This document shows, in pieces, positions 7,507 to 14,191 of a stretch of 14,192 nucleotides of DNA (within the stretch, counting starts at the first letter, position 1; every line of letters starts with the position of its first letter). The stretch is from an uncultured Limosilactobacillus sp. (GTDB lineage Bacteria > Bacillota > Bacilli > Lactobacillales > Lactobacillaceae), in contig NZ_CAKPXS010000044.1 of NCBI RefSeq assembly GCF_934202235.1, positions 1-14,192 of the forward strand. Direction: 5' to 3'. The translations under genes were made by a program, and so were the position numbers. The notes under the pieces are model-generated. The model made no database searches and had not been told where the DNA came from. It worked only from the letters and a program-made list of their open reading frames with translations.

Positions 7507-8544
7507 TCACTTGATTAACACTTTTTCTTCTGCCAGTGGCCGCTTCTTGAGGTGACCAACCTGGTAGACGGCTTCACCTGCTTCTTGCAGGGCGGTCGTT
7601 ACCCGGTCAACATTGGCGGGATGGACCGCCAGGACTAAGCCCAGCCCCATGTTGAATGTTCCCCAGAGGTCATCATCTGCTAGTTGACCAAGCCGGGCCA
7701 GGTACTTGAAGACCGGCAAGATTGGCCAGGTGCCCCGACTGACAACTGCCTGCAAATTATCGGCAAACATCCGCGGCAGGTTCTCAATCAGCCCACCACC
7801 GGTAATGTGGCTAATTCCCTCAATTAACCCGGCATGAACTAGCGGCAAGACCGTTTGAACGTAAATACGCGTGGGGGTAAGCAAGGTTTGCCCGACAGTC
7901 TGGCCTTGGAGGATCGCTGGCGTCTCTCGCCAGTCAACATCATGGTCGTGAAAGAGGATTTGCCGGACGAGTGAAAAGCCGTTGGAATGAAGACCAGCTG
8001 AGGCCAGTCCGATGAGGATGTCACCTTCTTGCGGGCGAGTGCCATCAAGGATTTGGTCACGCTCCGCAATCCCGGTGGCAAAGCCGGCCAGGTCGTACTC
8101 GTCACGGTCGTACATCTCAGGCATCTCGGCCGTTTCGCCACCAACCAGGGCGGCCCCTGCCTGCCGGCAACCAACGCTCACCCCGTGAACGACACTGGCG
8201 AGGCGGTCAGGATCGTTATGGCCCGCCGCAATATAATCGAGAAAGTAGAGCGGTTCAGCTCCCTGGGCCAGCAAATCGTTGACACACATTGCGACCGCAT
8301 CAATGCCCACAGTATCGTGCCTGCCCACTTTTTGGGCGACCAACAGCTTGGTACCGACCCCGTCGGTACCAGCCACCAACACCGGATGCCGGTAATTCAG
8401 CTGACCGAGGTCAAACATGCCACCAAAACCGCCGATCCCGCCAACCATTCCTGGCCGCCGGGTGGCGTTCACGTCCGCACGGATTTTCTTCACTAACTGG
8501 TAGCCGACATTAACGTCAACACCTGCTTCTTGGTAACGATTCAT
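7507..8544 (-). CDS. purM: AIR synthetase (FGAM cyclo-ligase)
   Basis: Closes the imidazole ring: FGAM plus ATP gives AIR. The 345-residue product has the PurM fold signatures: GGFGGMFDL (38-46), AGTDGVGTKL (58-67), the metal/ATP region IDAVAMCVNDLLAQGAEPL (81-99), GGETAEMP (135-142) and the glycine-rich HITGGGLIEN in the C-terminal half. Length and motifs match the family. Its ATG overlaps the purF stop in an ATGA arrangement (4 bases shared), the classic sign of coupled translation. It shares its fold with PurL, with which it acts consecutively. Nothing is missing. Confidence 0.97.
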   Translation of the reverse strand: MNRYQEAGVDVNVGYQLVKKIRADVNATRRPGMVGGIGGFGGMFDLGQLNYRHPVLVAGTDGVGTKLLVAQKVGRHDTVGIDAVAMCVNDLLAQGAEPLYFLDYIAAGHNDPDRLASVVHGVSVGCRQAGAALVGGETAEMPEMYDRDEYDLAGFATGIAERDQILDGTRPQEGDILIGLASAGLHSNGFSLVRQILFHDHDVDWRETPAILQGQTVGQTLLTPTRIYVQTVLPLVHAGLIEGISHITGGGLIENLPRMFADNLQAVVSRGTWPILPVFKYLARLGQLADDDLWGTFNMGLGLVLAVHPANVDRVTTALQEAGEAVYQVGHLKKRPLAEEKVLIK

Positions 8545-10013
8545 TGTTTCTTCAACCGCTCCTTTCTCGCGAGTTGCTCTTGGCGGTTTAACGAGGCCAA
8601 GTAACCGGCCTCATAGTCTTCCAGCGGTGTCGGGTACTGGCCGTTAAAGTACGCGACGGTCAACCCACCAAAGGGTGCTTTGCCAGCATCCGGAATATTA
8701 ATCGCCTTGATCAGCGAGTCCACACTGAGAAAACCAAGGCTGTCACAGCCGATAATCTCTCGCATTGCGCTAACCGAGTAGTGTGCAGCAATGAGTTCCG
8801 CCCGCGTGGAAACGTCGATGCCGTAAAAACACGGAAAACGGAAAGTCGGGCTAGCAATTCGCAGGTGGACCTCCGCCGCGCCAGCATCATAGAGCATCTG
8901 GACGATCTGCTTGGAAGTGGTTCCGCGGACAATCGAGTCATCAACAACGGCAACCCTCTTGCCAGCAACCACCCCGCGGACGGCCGACAGCTTTCGTCGC
9001 ACCCCTTCTACCCGCAGCGCCTGTTCCGGTTGGATAAAGGTCCGGGCAACATACTGGTTCTTCACCAGCCCCATCTCGTTGGGGACGCCAAGTTCTTCGG
9101 CATAACCAGCCGCTGCCGAAAGGGCTGAGTTCGGGACCGGAACGACCATGTCCACGTCAGCTGGCTGTTCTCGGGCCAGCAGCCGCCCCATCCGTTTGCG
9201 GGCATTGTGAACTGTCACCCCGTGGATCACCGAATCCGGGCGGGCAAAGTAAATAAACTCCATCGAACAAATTGCCAACTGGGTATTAGTCGTGAAGTGG
9301 TCGATGTGCAAGCCATCGCGGTCAACAATCACCAGTTCGCCAGGTTGAACATCGCGGACAAACCGGGCCCGAACGATGTCTAACGCACAGGATTCGCTTG
9401 CGATCACGTAGGCCCCGTCGGCTAGTTGACCGATACACAATGGCCGGATCCCGTGTGAGTCAAGGGCAGCGATCATTCGATCCTTTTGCAGCATCAGGAA
9501 AGCAAAACCGCCGTGAACTTCATTGAGGGAGGCCTTGAGGGCGGGCAAAAAGGCCTGCTGATTCATCTTTTCTCGTAAGAGATGGATCAACACTTCCGTA
9601 TCGGTAGTGGTTTGAAAGACCGCCCCATTGACCTCCAACCGTTCCCGGAGTGAGGTGCCATTAACTAGGTTCCCGTTATGGGCCAGGGCAATATCACCAT
9701 CGTGAAAATGAAAAAGGAAGGGCTGGACGTTTTGAATCGAATTCTGCCCGGTTGTACTGTAGCGAACATGACCGATCGCCGCATCGCCGACCAACTTAAC
9801 TAAGTCCTCGCGGTGGGCAAAAGCCTTGGAAAGGAGGCCGCGGTCACGGTGCTGATACATCTGCTGGCCATCCGTTGAGACAATTCCGGCCCCTTCCTGT
9901 CCCCGGTGCTGGAGGTTGTGGAGCCCCAGGTAAACCAGTTGGCTAGCGTTTTTCGTGCCAAAAACACCGAAGACACCACACTCCTCGTTTAAGCTTTTGA
10001 CTTCATTAGGCAC
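8541..10013 (-). CDS. purF: Glutamine PRPP amidotransferase, GTG start
   Basis: Committed first step: PRPP plus glutamine gives phosphoribosylamine. The 490-residue protein begins with an 11-residue propeptide (MPNEVKSLNEE) and then Cys12, which would be the N-terminal nucleophile after cleavage, as in B. subtilis PurF. The Ntn-hydrolase domain shows HRGQEGAGI (37-44) and HVRYSTTG (82-89). The phosphoribosyltransferase domain has the PRPP loop VVDDSIVRGTTS (356-367). Cys249 and Cys395 match two of the four B. subtilis iron-sulfur ligands, but the C-terminal CxxC pair is absent: the region reads APFGGLTVAYFNGQYP (446-461). A 4Fe-4S cluster is therefore unlikely. The start is GTG, chosen because AGGAGG sits 7 bases upstream and the propeptide length is exact. 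The gene overlaps the end of purL by 25 bases. Confidence 0.96.
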   Translation of the reverse strand: MPNEVKSLNEECGVFGVFGTKNASQLVYLGLHNLQHRGQEGAGIVSTDGQQMYQHRDRGLLSKAFAHREDLVKLVGDAAIGHVRYSTTGQNSIQNVQPFLFHFHDGDIALAHNGNLVNGTSLRERLEVNGAVFQTTTDTEVLIHLLREKMNQQAFLPALKASLNEVHGGFAFLMLQKDRMIAALDSHGIRPLCIGQLADGAYVIASESCALDIVRARFVRDVQPGELVIVDRDGLHIDHFTTNTQLAICSMEFIYFARPDSVIHGVTVHNARKRMGRLLAREQPADVDMVVPVPNSALSAAAGYAEELGVPNEMGLVKNQYVARTFIQPEQALRVEGVRRKLSAVRGVVAGKRVAVVDDSIVRGTTSKQIVQMLYDAGAAEVHLRIASPTFRFPCFYGIDVSTRAELIAAHYSVSAMREIIGCDSLGFLSVDSLIKAINIPDAGKAPFGGLTVAYFNGQYPTPLEDYEAGYLASLNRQEQLARKERLKKQ

Positions 10014-12214
10014 GGGATCGCCTCCTCATAAAGCGTTTCTAATTCATTAACGTCAGCTACCAGGTTCTGCCCAGCAAGGGTTACCGTTAACTGGTTATCA
10101 GCGGTGACCGTCCCCACTAGTTGTGCCCAGGCACCCAGCCGTTCTTCAACTGCTCGTTGGTGCTGAGGAGAAACGGTAATAACAAAGCAATTGGCTGGTT
10201 CGGCAAAGAAGCGGGCCGGACTGAGAGTCGTCAAGTTAAGGTCCATCCCCAAGCCGGTCCCGAAGAGTACCTCACTGAGGCAGGTTCCCAACCCTCCTTC
10301 GCTCAGGTCGTGAGCACTATTAACCAGGCCAGCTTGTTCGGCTGCCAGCAGGTCATCCAAGTGGGCGTGAACTTCTTTAATGTCCACCGGGTTAAGCGTT
10401 CCACTGATCCGACCATCAAGCATCTTTTGCAGTTCGCTGCCAGCAAAGTCGTTACCAATCTGCCCTAGCAGGTAGACCCTGTCGCCAGCGTGAGCCGCTT
10501 TAATGGTTACCACGCGTTGGATGTCGTGAACGAGGCCGACCATGCCAACCATCGGCGTTGGCTGAATCGCCTGCCCATCGTTTTCGTTATAGAGGGAAAC
10601 ATTACCGGAAACAACCGGCGTCGCGAGTTCGCGACAGGCATCAGCCATTCCCATCACTGAATGGTGGAGTTCCCAGAAGATTTCCGGATCAGTGGGGTCG
10701 CCGTAGTTGAGACAGTCGGTGATGGCGAGGGGTTCGGCCCCGGCAGCAACGATGTTTGCTGCCGCTTCGGCGACCGCCCTAATTCCCCCAATATAAGGGT
10801 CCAGGTAGACGAACCGACCGTTGCCATCAGTTGTCATCGCCAAGCCTTTCTTGGTCCCTCGAACCCGAAGAACACCGGCATCACTCCCCGGACCAACAAC
10901 GGTGCTGGTGCGAACCTGCGAGTCGTACTGCTGGGTAAAGTAGCGCGCTGAGGCCACTGTCGGCTGCTGGAGAATTTGTTTCAGCGTTGCCAACGCATCA
11001 GTCACCACCGGCGCTGGTGCAGCGGTCGCCCGACGGAGCCGTGCCGGTTGCTTTTCGGCGCTTGGTTCTTCGAGGACGTCGTCTACCAGGGTGTGTACTG
11101 GGATGTCACAGACAACCTGCCCATCATGGTGCAAGACGTACTGGCCATCCGCGGTAATCCGGCCGATCACCACCGCCTCCAGTTCGTGTTTGGCAAAGAC
11201 TTCCTGGACGTCTTTTTCGTGCCCCTTTTGAACACAGAGCAGCATCCGTTCCTGGGATTCAGAAAGCATAATTTCGTAGGCGGACATCCCCGGTTCGCGT
11301 TGCGGCACCAGGTCAAGGTTGAGGTCCATCCCACTCTTGCCTTCCGACGCCATTTCAGCACTGGATGAGACGATGCCAGCCGCGCCCATGTCCTGGATAC
11401 CGACTAACCAATCCGGGTGCTGACGGATCACTTCTAAGCAGGCTTCCATTAGTAGTTTTTCCATGAAGGGGTCGCCAACCTGGACCGCGGAGCGCTGGGT
11501 AGCGTGTTCGGCCGAAAAGTCTTTCGAAGCAAAGGTGGCCCCATGAATGCCATCACGGCCAGTCTTCGCGCCGACGTACATCACCGCGTTCCCGACACCG
11601 CTCGCGTTGCCCCGTTCCATGTCGGCCTGGTCCATGATTCCCAGGGCGAAGGCGTTGAGAAGGAGATTGCCAGCATAGCAAGGGTCAAAGGTGGTTTCAC
11701 CACCAATCGTTGGGATTCCCATACAGTTACCATAGTCACCGACACCCTTGACCGTTTGCTCCGCCTTGTAACGCATCGTGGCATCATCCTTGATTTCGCC
11801 GAAGTGCAGCGAATCAAGGGAGGCAATCGGCCGGGCACCCATGCTGAAAATGTCGCGGAGAATCCCGCCAACCCCCGTGGCGGCTCCCTGGTAAGGTTCA
11901 ACCGTCGTCGGGTGGTTATGGCTTTCGGCCTTGAAAACGACTGCCTGCCCGTCATCGATGTCGACGACCCCTGCCCCTTCACCGGGGCCCTGGAGAACCC
12001 GCGGACCAGAATTAGGGAAAAGCCGCAGTACTGGTTTAGATTTTTTGTAGGAACAGTGTTCACTCCACATCGCCGCAAACAGCCCGGTTTCGGTATAGTT
12101 TGGCAAGCGGTGGAGCAGCGAGTCGGCGATGTAGTTATACTCGTGCTCAGTCAAACTCCAGTCGAGATATGGCTGTTGCTCCTTAATTTCTTCCGGGGTC
12201 ATTGCCTGCTTCAT
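9989..12214 (-). CDS. purL: FGAM synthetase, large catalytic subunit (small-type PurL)
   Basis: Amidates FGAR to FGAM with ATP, using ammonia delivered by PurQ and with PurS as the structural bridge. The 741-residue product is the short Gram-positive form (B. subtilis PurL is about 742) and lacks the fused glutaminase of the long enterobacterial type. Motifs include the active-site WSEHCSYK (50-57, His53), ESHNHP (97-102) and VGGILRDIFSMGARP (115-129). A second PurM-like half contains GLAMTTDGNGR and SAHDLSEGGLG. The start ATG overlaps the purQ stop by one base (TAATG), and GGAGG lies seven bases upstream. The C-terminal codons encode the ribosome site and first codons of purF in another frame. 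It is intact, with no frameshift. Confidence 0.97.
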   Translation of the reverse strand: MKQAMTPEEIKEQQPYLDWSLTEHEYNYIADSLLHRLPNYTETGLFAAMWSEHCSYKKSKPVLRLFPNSGPRVLQGPGEGAGVVDIDDGQAVVFKAESHNHPTTVEPYQGAATGVGGILRDIFSMGARPIASLDSLHFGEIKDDATMRYKAEQTVKGVGDYGNCMGIPTIGGETTFDPCYAGNLLLNAFALGIMDQADMERGNASGVGNAVMYVGAKTGRDGIHGATFASKDFSAEHATQRSAVQVGDPFMEKLLMEACLEVIRQHPDWLVGIQDMGAAGIVSSSAEMASEGKSGMDLNLDLVPQREPGMSAYEIMLSESQERMLLCVQKGHEKDVQEVFAKHELEAVVIGRITADGQYVLHHDGQVVCDIPVHTLVDDVLEEPSAEKQPARLRRATAAPAPVVTDALATLKQILQQPTVASARYFTQQYDSQVRTSTVVGPGSDAGVLRVRGTKKGLAMTTDGNGRFVYLDPYIGGIRAVAEAAANIVAAGAEPLAITDCLNYGDPTDPEIFWELHHSVMGMADACRELATPVVSGNVSLYNENDGQAIQPTPMVGMVGLVHDIQRVVTIKAAHAGDRVYLLGQIGNDFAGSELQKMLDGRISGTLNPVDIKEVHAHLDDLLAAEQAGLVNSAHDLSEGGLGTCLSEVLFGTGLGMDLNLTTLSPARFFAEPANCFVITVSPQHQRAVEERLGAWAQLVGTVTADNQLTVTLAGQNLVADVNELETLYEEAIPCLMKSKA
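10021..10026 (-). promoter_or_regulatory. Ribosome site fixing the purF GTG start
   Basis: A perfect AGGAGG on the minus strand lies inside the purL coding region, with a 7-base spacer to the GTG at 10013. It decides the start against any downstream alternative, none of which would retain the propeptide. Confidence 0.8.
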
Positions 12215-12897
12215 TACTTTACCTCCGTCCTTACTGTCTGCTGGTCTAATAATGATTGAAAGAGTGGCAAACCGTCAGTGCTACCTAGCAGTGCTTCTAC
12301 CGCCCGTTCCGGGTGGGGCATCATCCCCACAACATTGCCATCACGGTTGCAAATGCCGGCAATATCATGCAGACTACCGTTCGGGTTTTCACCGGCGTAG
12401 CGGAAGACCACCTGGTGGTTGTCCTCCAGTTGTTGAATGGTTTGCGGGTCCGCGTAGTAACTACCGTCGCCGTGAGCGATCGGCAACTGAATCGTCTGCC
12501 CTTCCTGATAGCGACTCGTAAATGCCGTCCGGTCATTGACCACCGTTAGGTCCACAGTCTTGCAAACGAACTGCAGACTGTCGTTTTGTTTGAGCGCTCC
12601 CGGCAGCAAGCCCATTTCGGTAAGGATTTGAAAACCATTGCAGGTCCCAAAAACGAATTTACCTTCTTCTGCCATTTGGCGGACGGCGGGAATAATGTTG
12701 GCAAAACGGGCGATGGCACCACAACGCAGGTAGTCACCATAAGAAAAGCCGCCTGGCAGCATTACTGCGTCAAAACCGGCCAAACTTTTCTCCCGGTGAG
12801 AAACATATTCCACGTCTGCACCCAGTACGCTGTGCAAGGCTTCGTAGAGGTCAACATCACCGTTAGAACCAGGAAAGACGATTACCGCAATCTTCAT
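12214..12897 (-). CDS. purQ: FGAM synthetase, glutaminase subunit
   Basis: Class I glutamine amidotransferase that releases ammonia for PurL. The 227-residue product has the triad: Cys86 in FGTCNGFQIL, and His195 and Glu197 in MMPHPERAVE. The oxyanion region LPGGFSYGDYLRCG (47-60) is typical of PurQ. The start ATG overlaps the purS stop (ATGA, 4 bases), with GGAGG seven bases upstream inside purS. The length matches Gram-positive PurQ (about 227). It stands between purS and purL, as expected for genes whose products form one PurL-Q-S complex. Confidence 0.97.
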   Translation of the reverse strand: MKIAVIVFPGSNGDVDLYEALHSVLGADVEYVSHREKSLAGFDAVMLPGGFSYGDYLRCGAIARFANIIPAVRQMAEEGKFVFGTCNGFQILTEMGLLPGALKQNDSLQFVCKTVDLTVVNDRTAFTSRYQEGQTIQLPIAHGDGSYYADPQTIQQLEDNHQVVFRYAGENPNGSLHDIAGICNRDGNVVGMMPHPERAVEALLGSTDGLPLFQSLLDQQTVRTEVK

Positions 12898-13145
12898 TCC
12901 GCCGCCTCCAGTACTTGATAGTGGTAAGTTTCCATGTTGAAGTTCACTAATAACTTGGTGGCAACATCCTTAATCGCCGCGTCCAGGTCAGTGACTGAAT
13001 CAGCCAGTTGCAGGTCGAAGAACCGTCCGGCCGCTACACTCTCCACTTCGCTGTGGCCGAGGGTATGGATCGCGTCGGTAATTGCGGCGCCCTGCGGGTC
13101 AAAAACTGATGGTTTGTAGGTGACAAAAATCCGCACAGTCGTCAT
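12894..13145 (-). CDS. purS: FGAM synthetase, PurS subunit
   Basis: A small protein that holds PurL and PurQ together in the FGAM synthetase complex and helps ammonia transfer. It is 83 residues, starting MTTVRIFVTYKPSVFDPQG. Further family signs are TLGH followed by GRFFDLQL, and an ending LLVNFNMETYHYQVLE, which corresponds to the LLxNPxIExYxxE of homologues. An open frame reaches 17 codons further upstream (13196), but those codons lie inside purC and have no ribosome site. The ATG at 13145 has AAGGAG with a 7-base spacer and gives the family length. The start is one base past the purC stop, and its ribosome site is within the last purC codons. Confidence 0.95.
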   Translation of the reverse strand: MTTVRIFVTYKPSVFDPQGAAITDAIHTLGHSEVESVAAGRFFDLQLADSVTDLDAAIKDVATKLLVNFNMETYHYQVLEAAE

Positions 13146-13146
13146 C

Positions 13147-13866
13147 TTAGTTCTCCTTTCCCAGGGCCTTTTGCAGACGGTGAAGGACTTCTTCATAGGT
13201 CACCGTCAAGTCGCCGAGGTCGCGTCGAAAGACATCCTTATCCATGTGCTGGTGGGTCTTGAGGTCCCACAGTCGGCAATTATCTGGTGAAAATTCATCC
13301 GCCAGGACAATGTGTCCATCCGGCAATTTACCAAATTCGAGTTTGAAGTCGACCAGCTGCATCCCGGCCCGGTGGAAGAGGATTGTCAGCAGGGTATTGA
13401 CGCGTTCAGACAGGTTCCAGCAAGCCTGCAGGTCATCAGCCGTGGCAAAGCCCAAGCCCTGCGCCCCACTGTTGTTGAGGAAGGGGTCACCCAACTCGTC
13501 ACTCTTGTAAAATAGTTCTTCAACCGGTTGGTCAAAGACCTGGCCTTCTTCCATGCCAAAGCGGGAAGCAAAGTGACCGGCACAGACGTTACGCGTCACA
13601 AATTCCAGGCGGATCATCTGACACTTTTTGACAAGTTCTTCAGTATCGTTCAGCTTTTTGATGAAGTGGGTGGGGATCCCGTTAGCAATCAGGTAATCAA
13701 AGACCAGGGTGGAAATCTGGTTGTTTAGTTCGCCCTTATCCTTAATCTGATCCTTCTTCTTCCCGTTGAGGGCTGTTGCCTGGTTGGTATAAACCACTTT
13801 TAACACGTTGGGGTCAGCGGTTTGCCACATTTGTTTTGCTTTGCCGGTATAAATTAGCTTGTCCAT
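13147..13866 (-). CDS. purC: SAICAR synthetase
   Basis: Condenses CAIR and aspartate with ATP to SAICAR. The 239-residue protein shows YTGKAKQMW near the N-terminus (6-14), the substrate region TRNVCAGHFASRFG (91-104), LVDFKLEFG (171-179) and LADEFSPDNCRLWD (188-201) followed by DKDVFRRDLG (209-218). Two familiar positions differ from the common pattern: AGS is AGH, and EISPDT is EFSPDN. These may be clade-typical. A GTG two codons upstream (13872) is possible, but it would leave only four bases to the AAAAGGAG site; the ATG at 13866 is preferred. It is the first gene of the operon, about 67 bases from the predicted transcription start. No purE or purK precedes it, unlike in B. subtilis-type and many Lactobacillus operons. 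Confidence 0.96.
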   Translation of the reverse strand: MDKLIYTGKAKQMWQTADPNVLKVVYTNQATALNGKKKDQIKDKGELNNQISTLVFDYLIANGIPTHFIKKLNDTEELVKKCQMIRLEFVTRNVCAGHFASRFGMEEGQVFDQPVEELFYKSDELGDPFLNNSGAQGLGFATADDLQACWNLSERVNTLLTILFHRAGMQLVDFKLEFGKLPDGHIVLADEFSPDNCRLWDLKTHQHMDKDVFRRDLGDLTVTYEEVLHRLQKALGKEN

Positions 13867-13887
13867 CTTCACCTAGCTCCTTTTGTA

Positions 13888-13931
13888 AAATACGAACTTT
13901 ATGACGAATAAAGTAACTACTGTTCGTAAAA
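13888..13931 (-). promoter_or_regulatory. Downstream PurBox pair in the purC leader
   Basis: Two PurBox-like 13-mers face each other. AAATACGAACTTT on the plus strand (13888-13900) has 12 of 13 positions of the AWWWCCGAACWWT consensus. TTTTACGAACAGT on the minus strand (13919-13931) is weaker, with 10 of 13. Their CGAA centres are 30 bases apart, matching the inverted spacing of B. subtilis PurR boxes. The TACGAAC/GTTCGTA cores are perfect inverted copies. The pair lies at about +2 to +45 relative to the predicted transcription start, so binding here should block transcription. Confidence 0.6.
13891..13928 (-). other. Possible hairpin in the purC mRNA leader
   Basis: In the transcript, ACUUUAU and AUAAAGU (plus-strand 13908-13914 and 13896-13902) form a 7-bp stem with loop UCGUC. 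It continues outward as UACGA/UCGUA after a bulge of about nine bases on the 5' side. The hairpin ends some ten bases before the purC ribosome site. It overlaps the downstream PurBox pair, so the symmetry may serve DNA binding, RNA folding, or both. Confidence 0.4.
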
Positions 13932-13939
13932 CTAGGTTA

Positions 13940-13968
13940 AGGATAGCAGACCACTAGCTGGCCGTCAA
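13940..13968 (-). promoter_or_regulatory. Sigma-A promoter of the purine operon
   Basis: On the minus strand TTGACG (13963-13968), a 17-base spacer and TATCCT (13940-13945) form a strong promoter. The transcription start would be near 13933, leaving a leader of about 67 bases before purC. PurBox pairs flank the promoter on both sides. No purine riboswitch is present in the leader. Confidence 0.85.
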
Positions 13969-13972
13969 CATC

Positions 13973-14016
13973 AAATACGAACTATTTAGTGATTTTTAGC
14001 CTTATCATTCTGATAT
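13973..14016 (-). promoter_or_regulatory. Upstream PurBox pair of the purine promoter
   Basis: A good box, AAATACGAACTAT (plus strand, 13973-13985, 12 of 13 consensus positions), lies just upstream of the -35. Exactly 30 bases away, centre to centre and in the opposite orientation, is a degenerate partner ATATCAGAATGAT (minus strand, 14004-14016, about 10 of 13). The centres lie near -46 and -76 from the predicted start. This fits either a B. subtilis-like PurR repressor site or a Lactococcus-like PurR activator site. The second box is weak and could be chance. Confidence 0.5.
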
Positions 14017-14054
14017 ATCGCCATTGACACTTGTCTTCATTGTCAGTTGCCTCT

Positions 14055-14067
14055 ATCGTTCGCTTTT
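14055..14067 (-). promoter_or_regulatory. Isolated PurBox-like site
   Basis: On the minus strand AAAAGCGAACGAT matches 11 of 13 positions of AWWWCCGAACWWT. No partner is seen 30 bases away. It lies about 127 bases upstream of the predicted purine operon start and just inside the terminator hairpin. It may be a remnant, an auxiliary site or chance. Confidence 0.3.
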
Positions 14068-14076
14068 TAGTCCATA

Positions 14077-14125
14077 AGAAAAAGAGCGCACTTCCAGCCA
14101 TTATGGCTCAGTGCACTCTTTTTCT
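14077..14125. terminator. Strong hairpin upstream of the purine operon
   Basis: Arms AGAAAAAGAGCGCACT and AGTGCACTCTTTTTCT, with an inner AGCCAT/ATGGCT stem, make a long, nearly perfect hairpin bounded by A and T tracts on either side. It can work on both strands. On the minus strand it would stop transcription coming from the right before the purine promoter, which argues that the operon truly starts with purC. Confidence 0.85.
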
Positions 14126-14130
14126 ACTTA

Positions 14131-14191
14131 AAGTCAAGTTATATCAGTACTTAGCGACTGTATTGACTTGGCTTTTTTAGATTATTATGTT
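14131..14191 (+). promoter_or_regulatory. Possible plus-strand promoter with inverted repeat
   Basis: On the plus strand TTGACT (14163-14168), 17 bases and TATGTT (14186-14191) could be a promoter firing out of the window to the right. The -35 lies in one arm of an inverted repeat, AAGTCAA (14131-14137) and TTGACTT (14163-14169). The window ends before any gene is visible. Confidence 0.3.

Noticed and set aside
11504..12259. Long open frame of 251 codons on the plus strand inside purL
   Set aside because: It lies fully antisense to well-supported purL codons, has no recognisable motif, and the composition is that of a shadow frame.
13146..13196. Longer N-terminus for PurS starting at 13196
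   Set aside because: It overlaps purC, lacks a ribosome site, and the extra 17 residues do not belong to the family; the ATG at 13145 fits.
13867..13933. Search for a purine (xpt-type) riboswitch or PRPP/guanine aptamer in the purC leader
   Set aside because: The leader is only about 67 bases and lacks the conserved junction words of the purine riboswitch; only the PurBox-associated hairpin is present.
14005..14040. Eleven-codon minus-strand ORF with a weak GAGG before it, upstream of purC
   Set aside because: It lies upstream of the predicted promoter, so it would not be in the purC transcript; too short to distinguish from chance.
14025..14046. Short TGACA/TGTCA inverted repeat upstream of the purine promoter
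   Set aside because: Arms of five bases in an AT-rich intergenic region are expected by chance.
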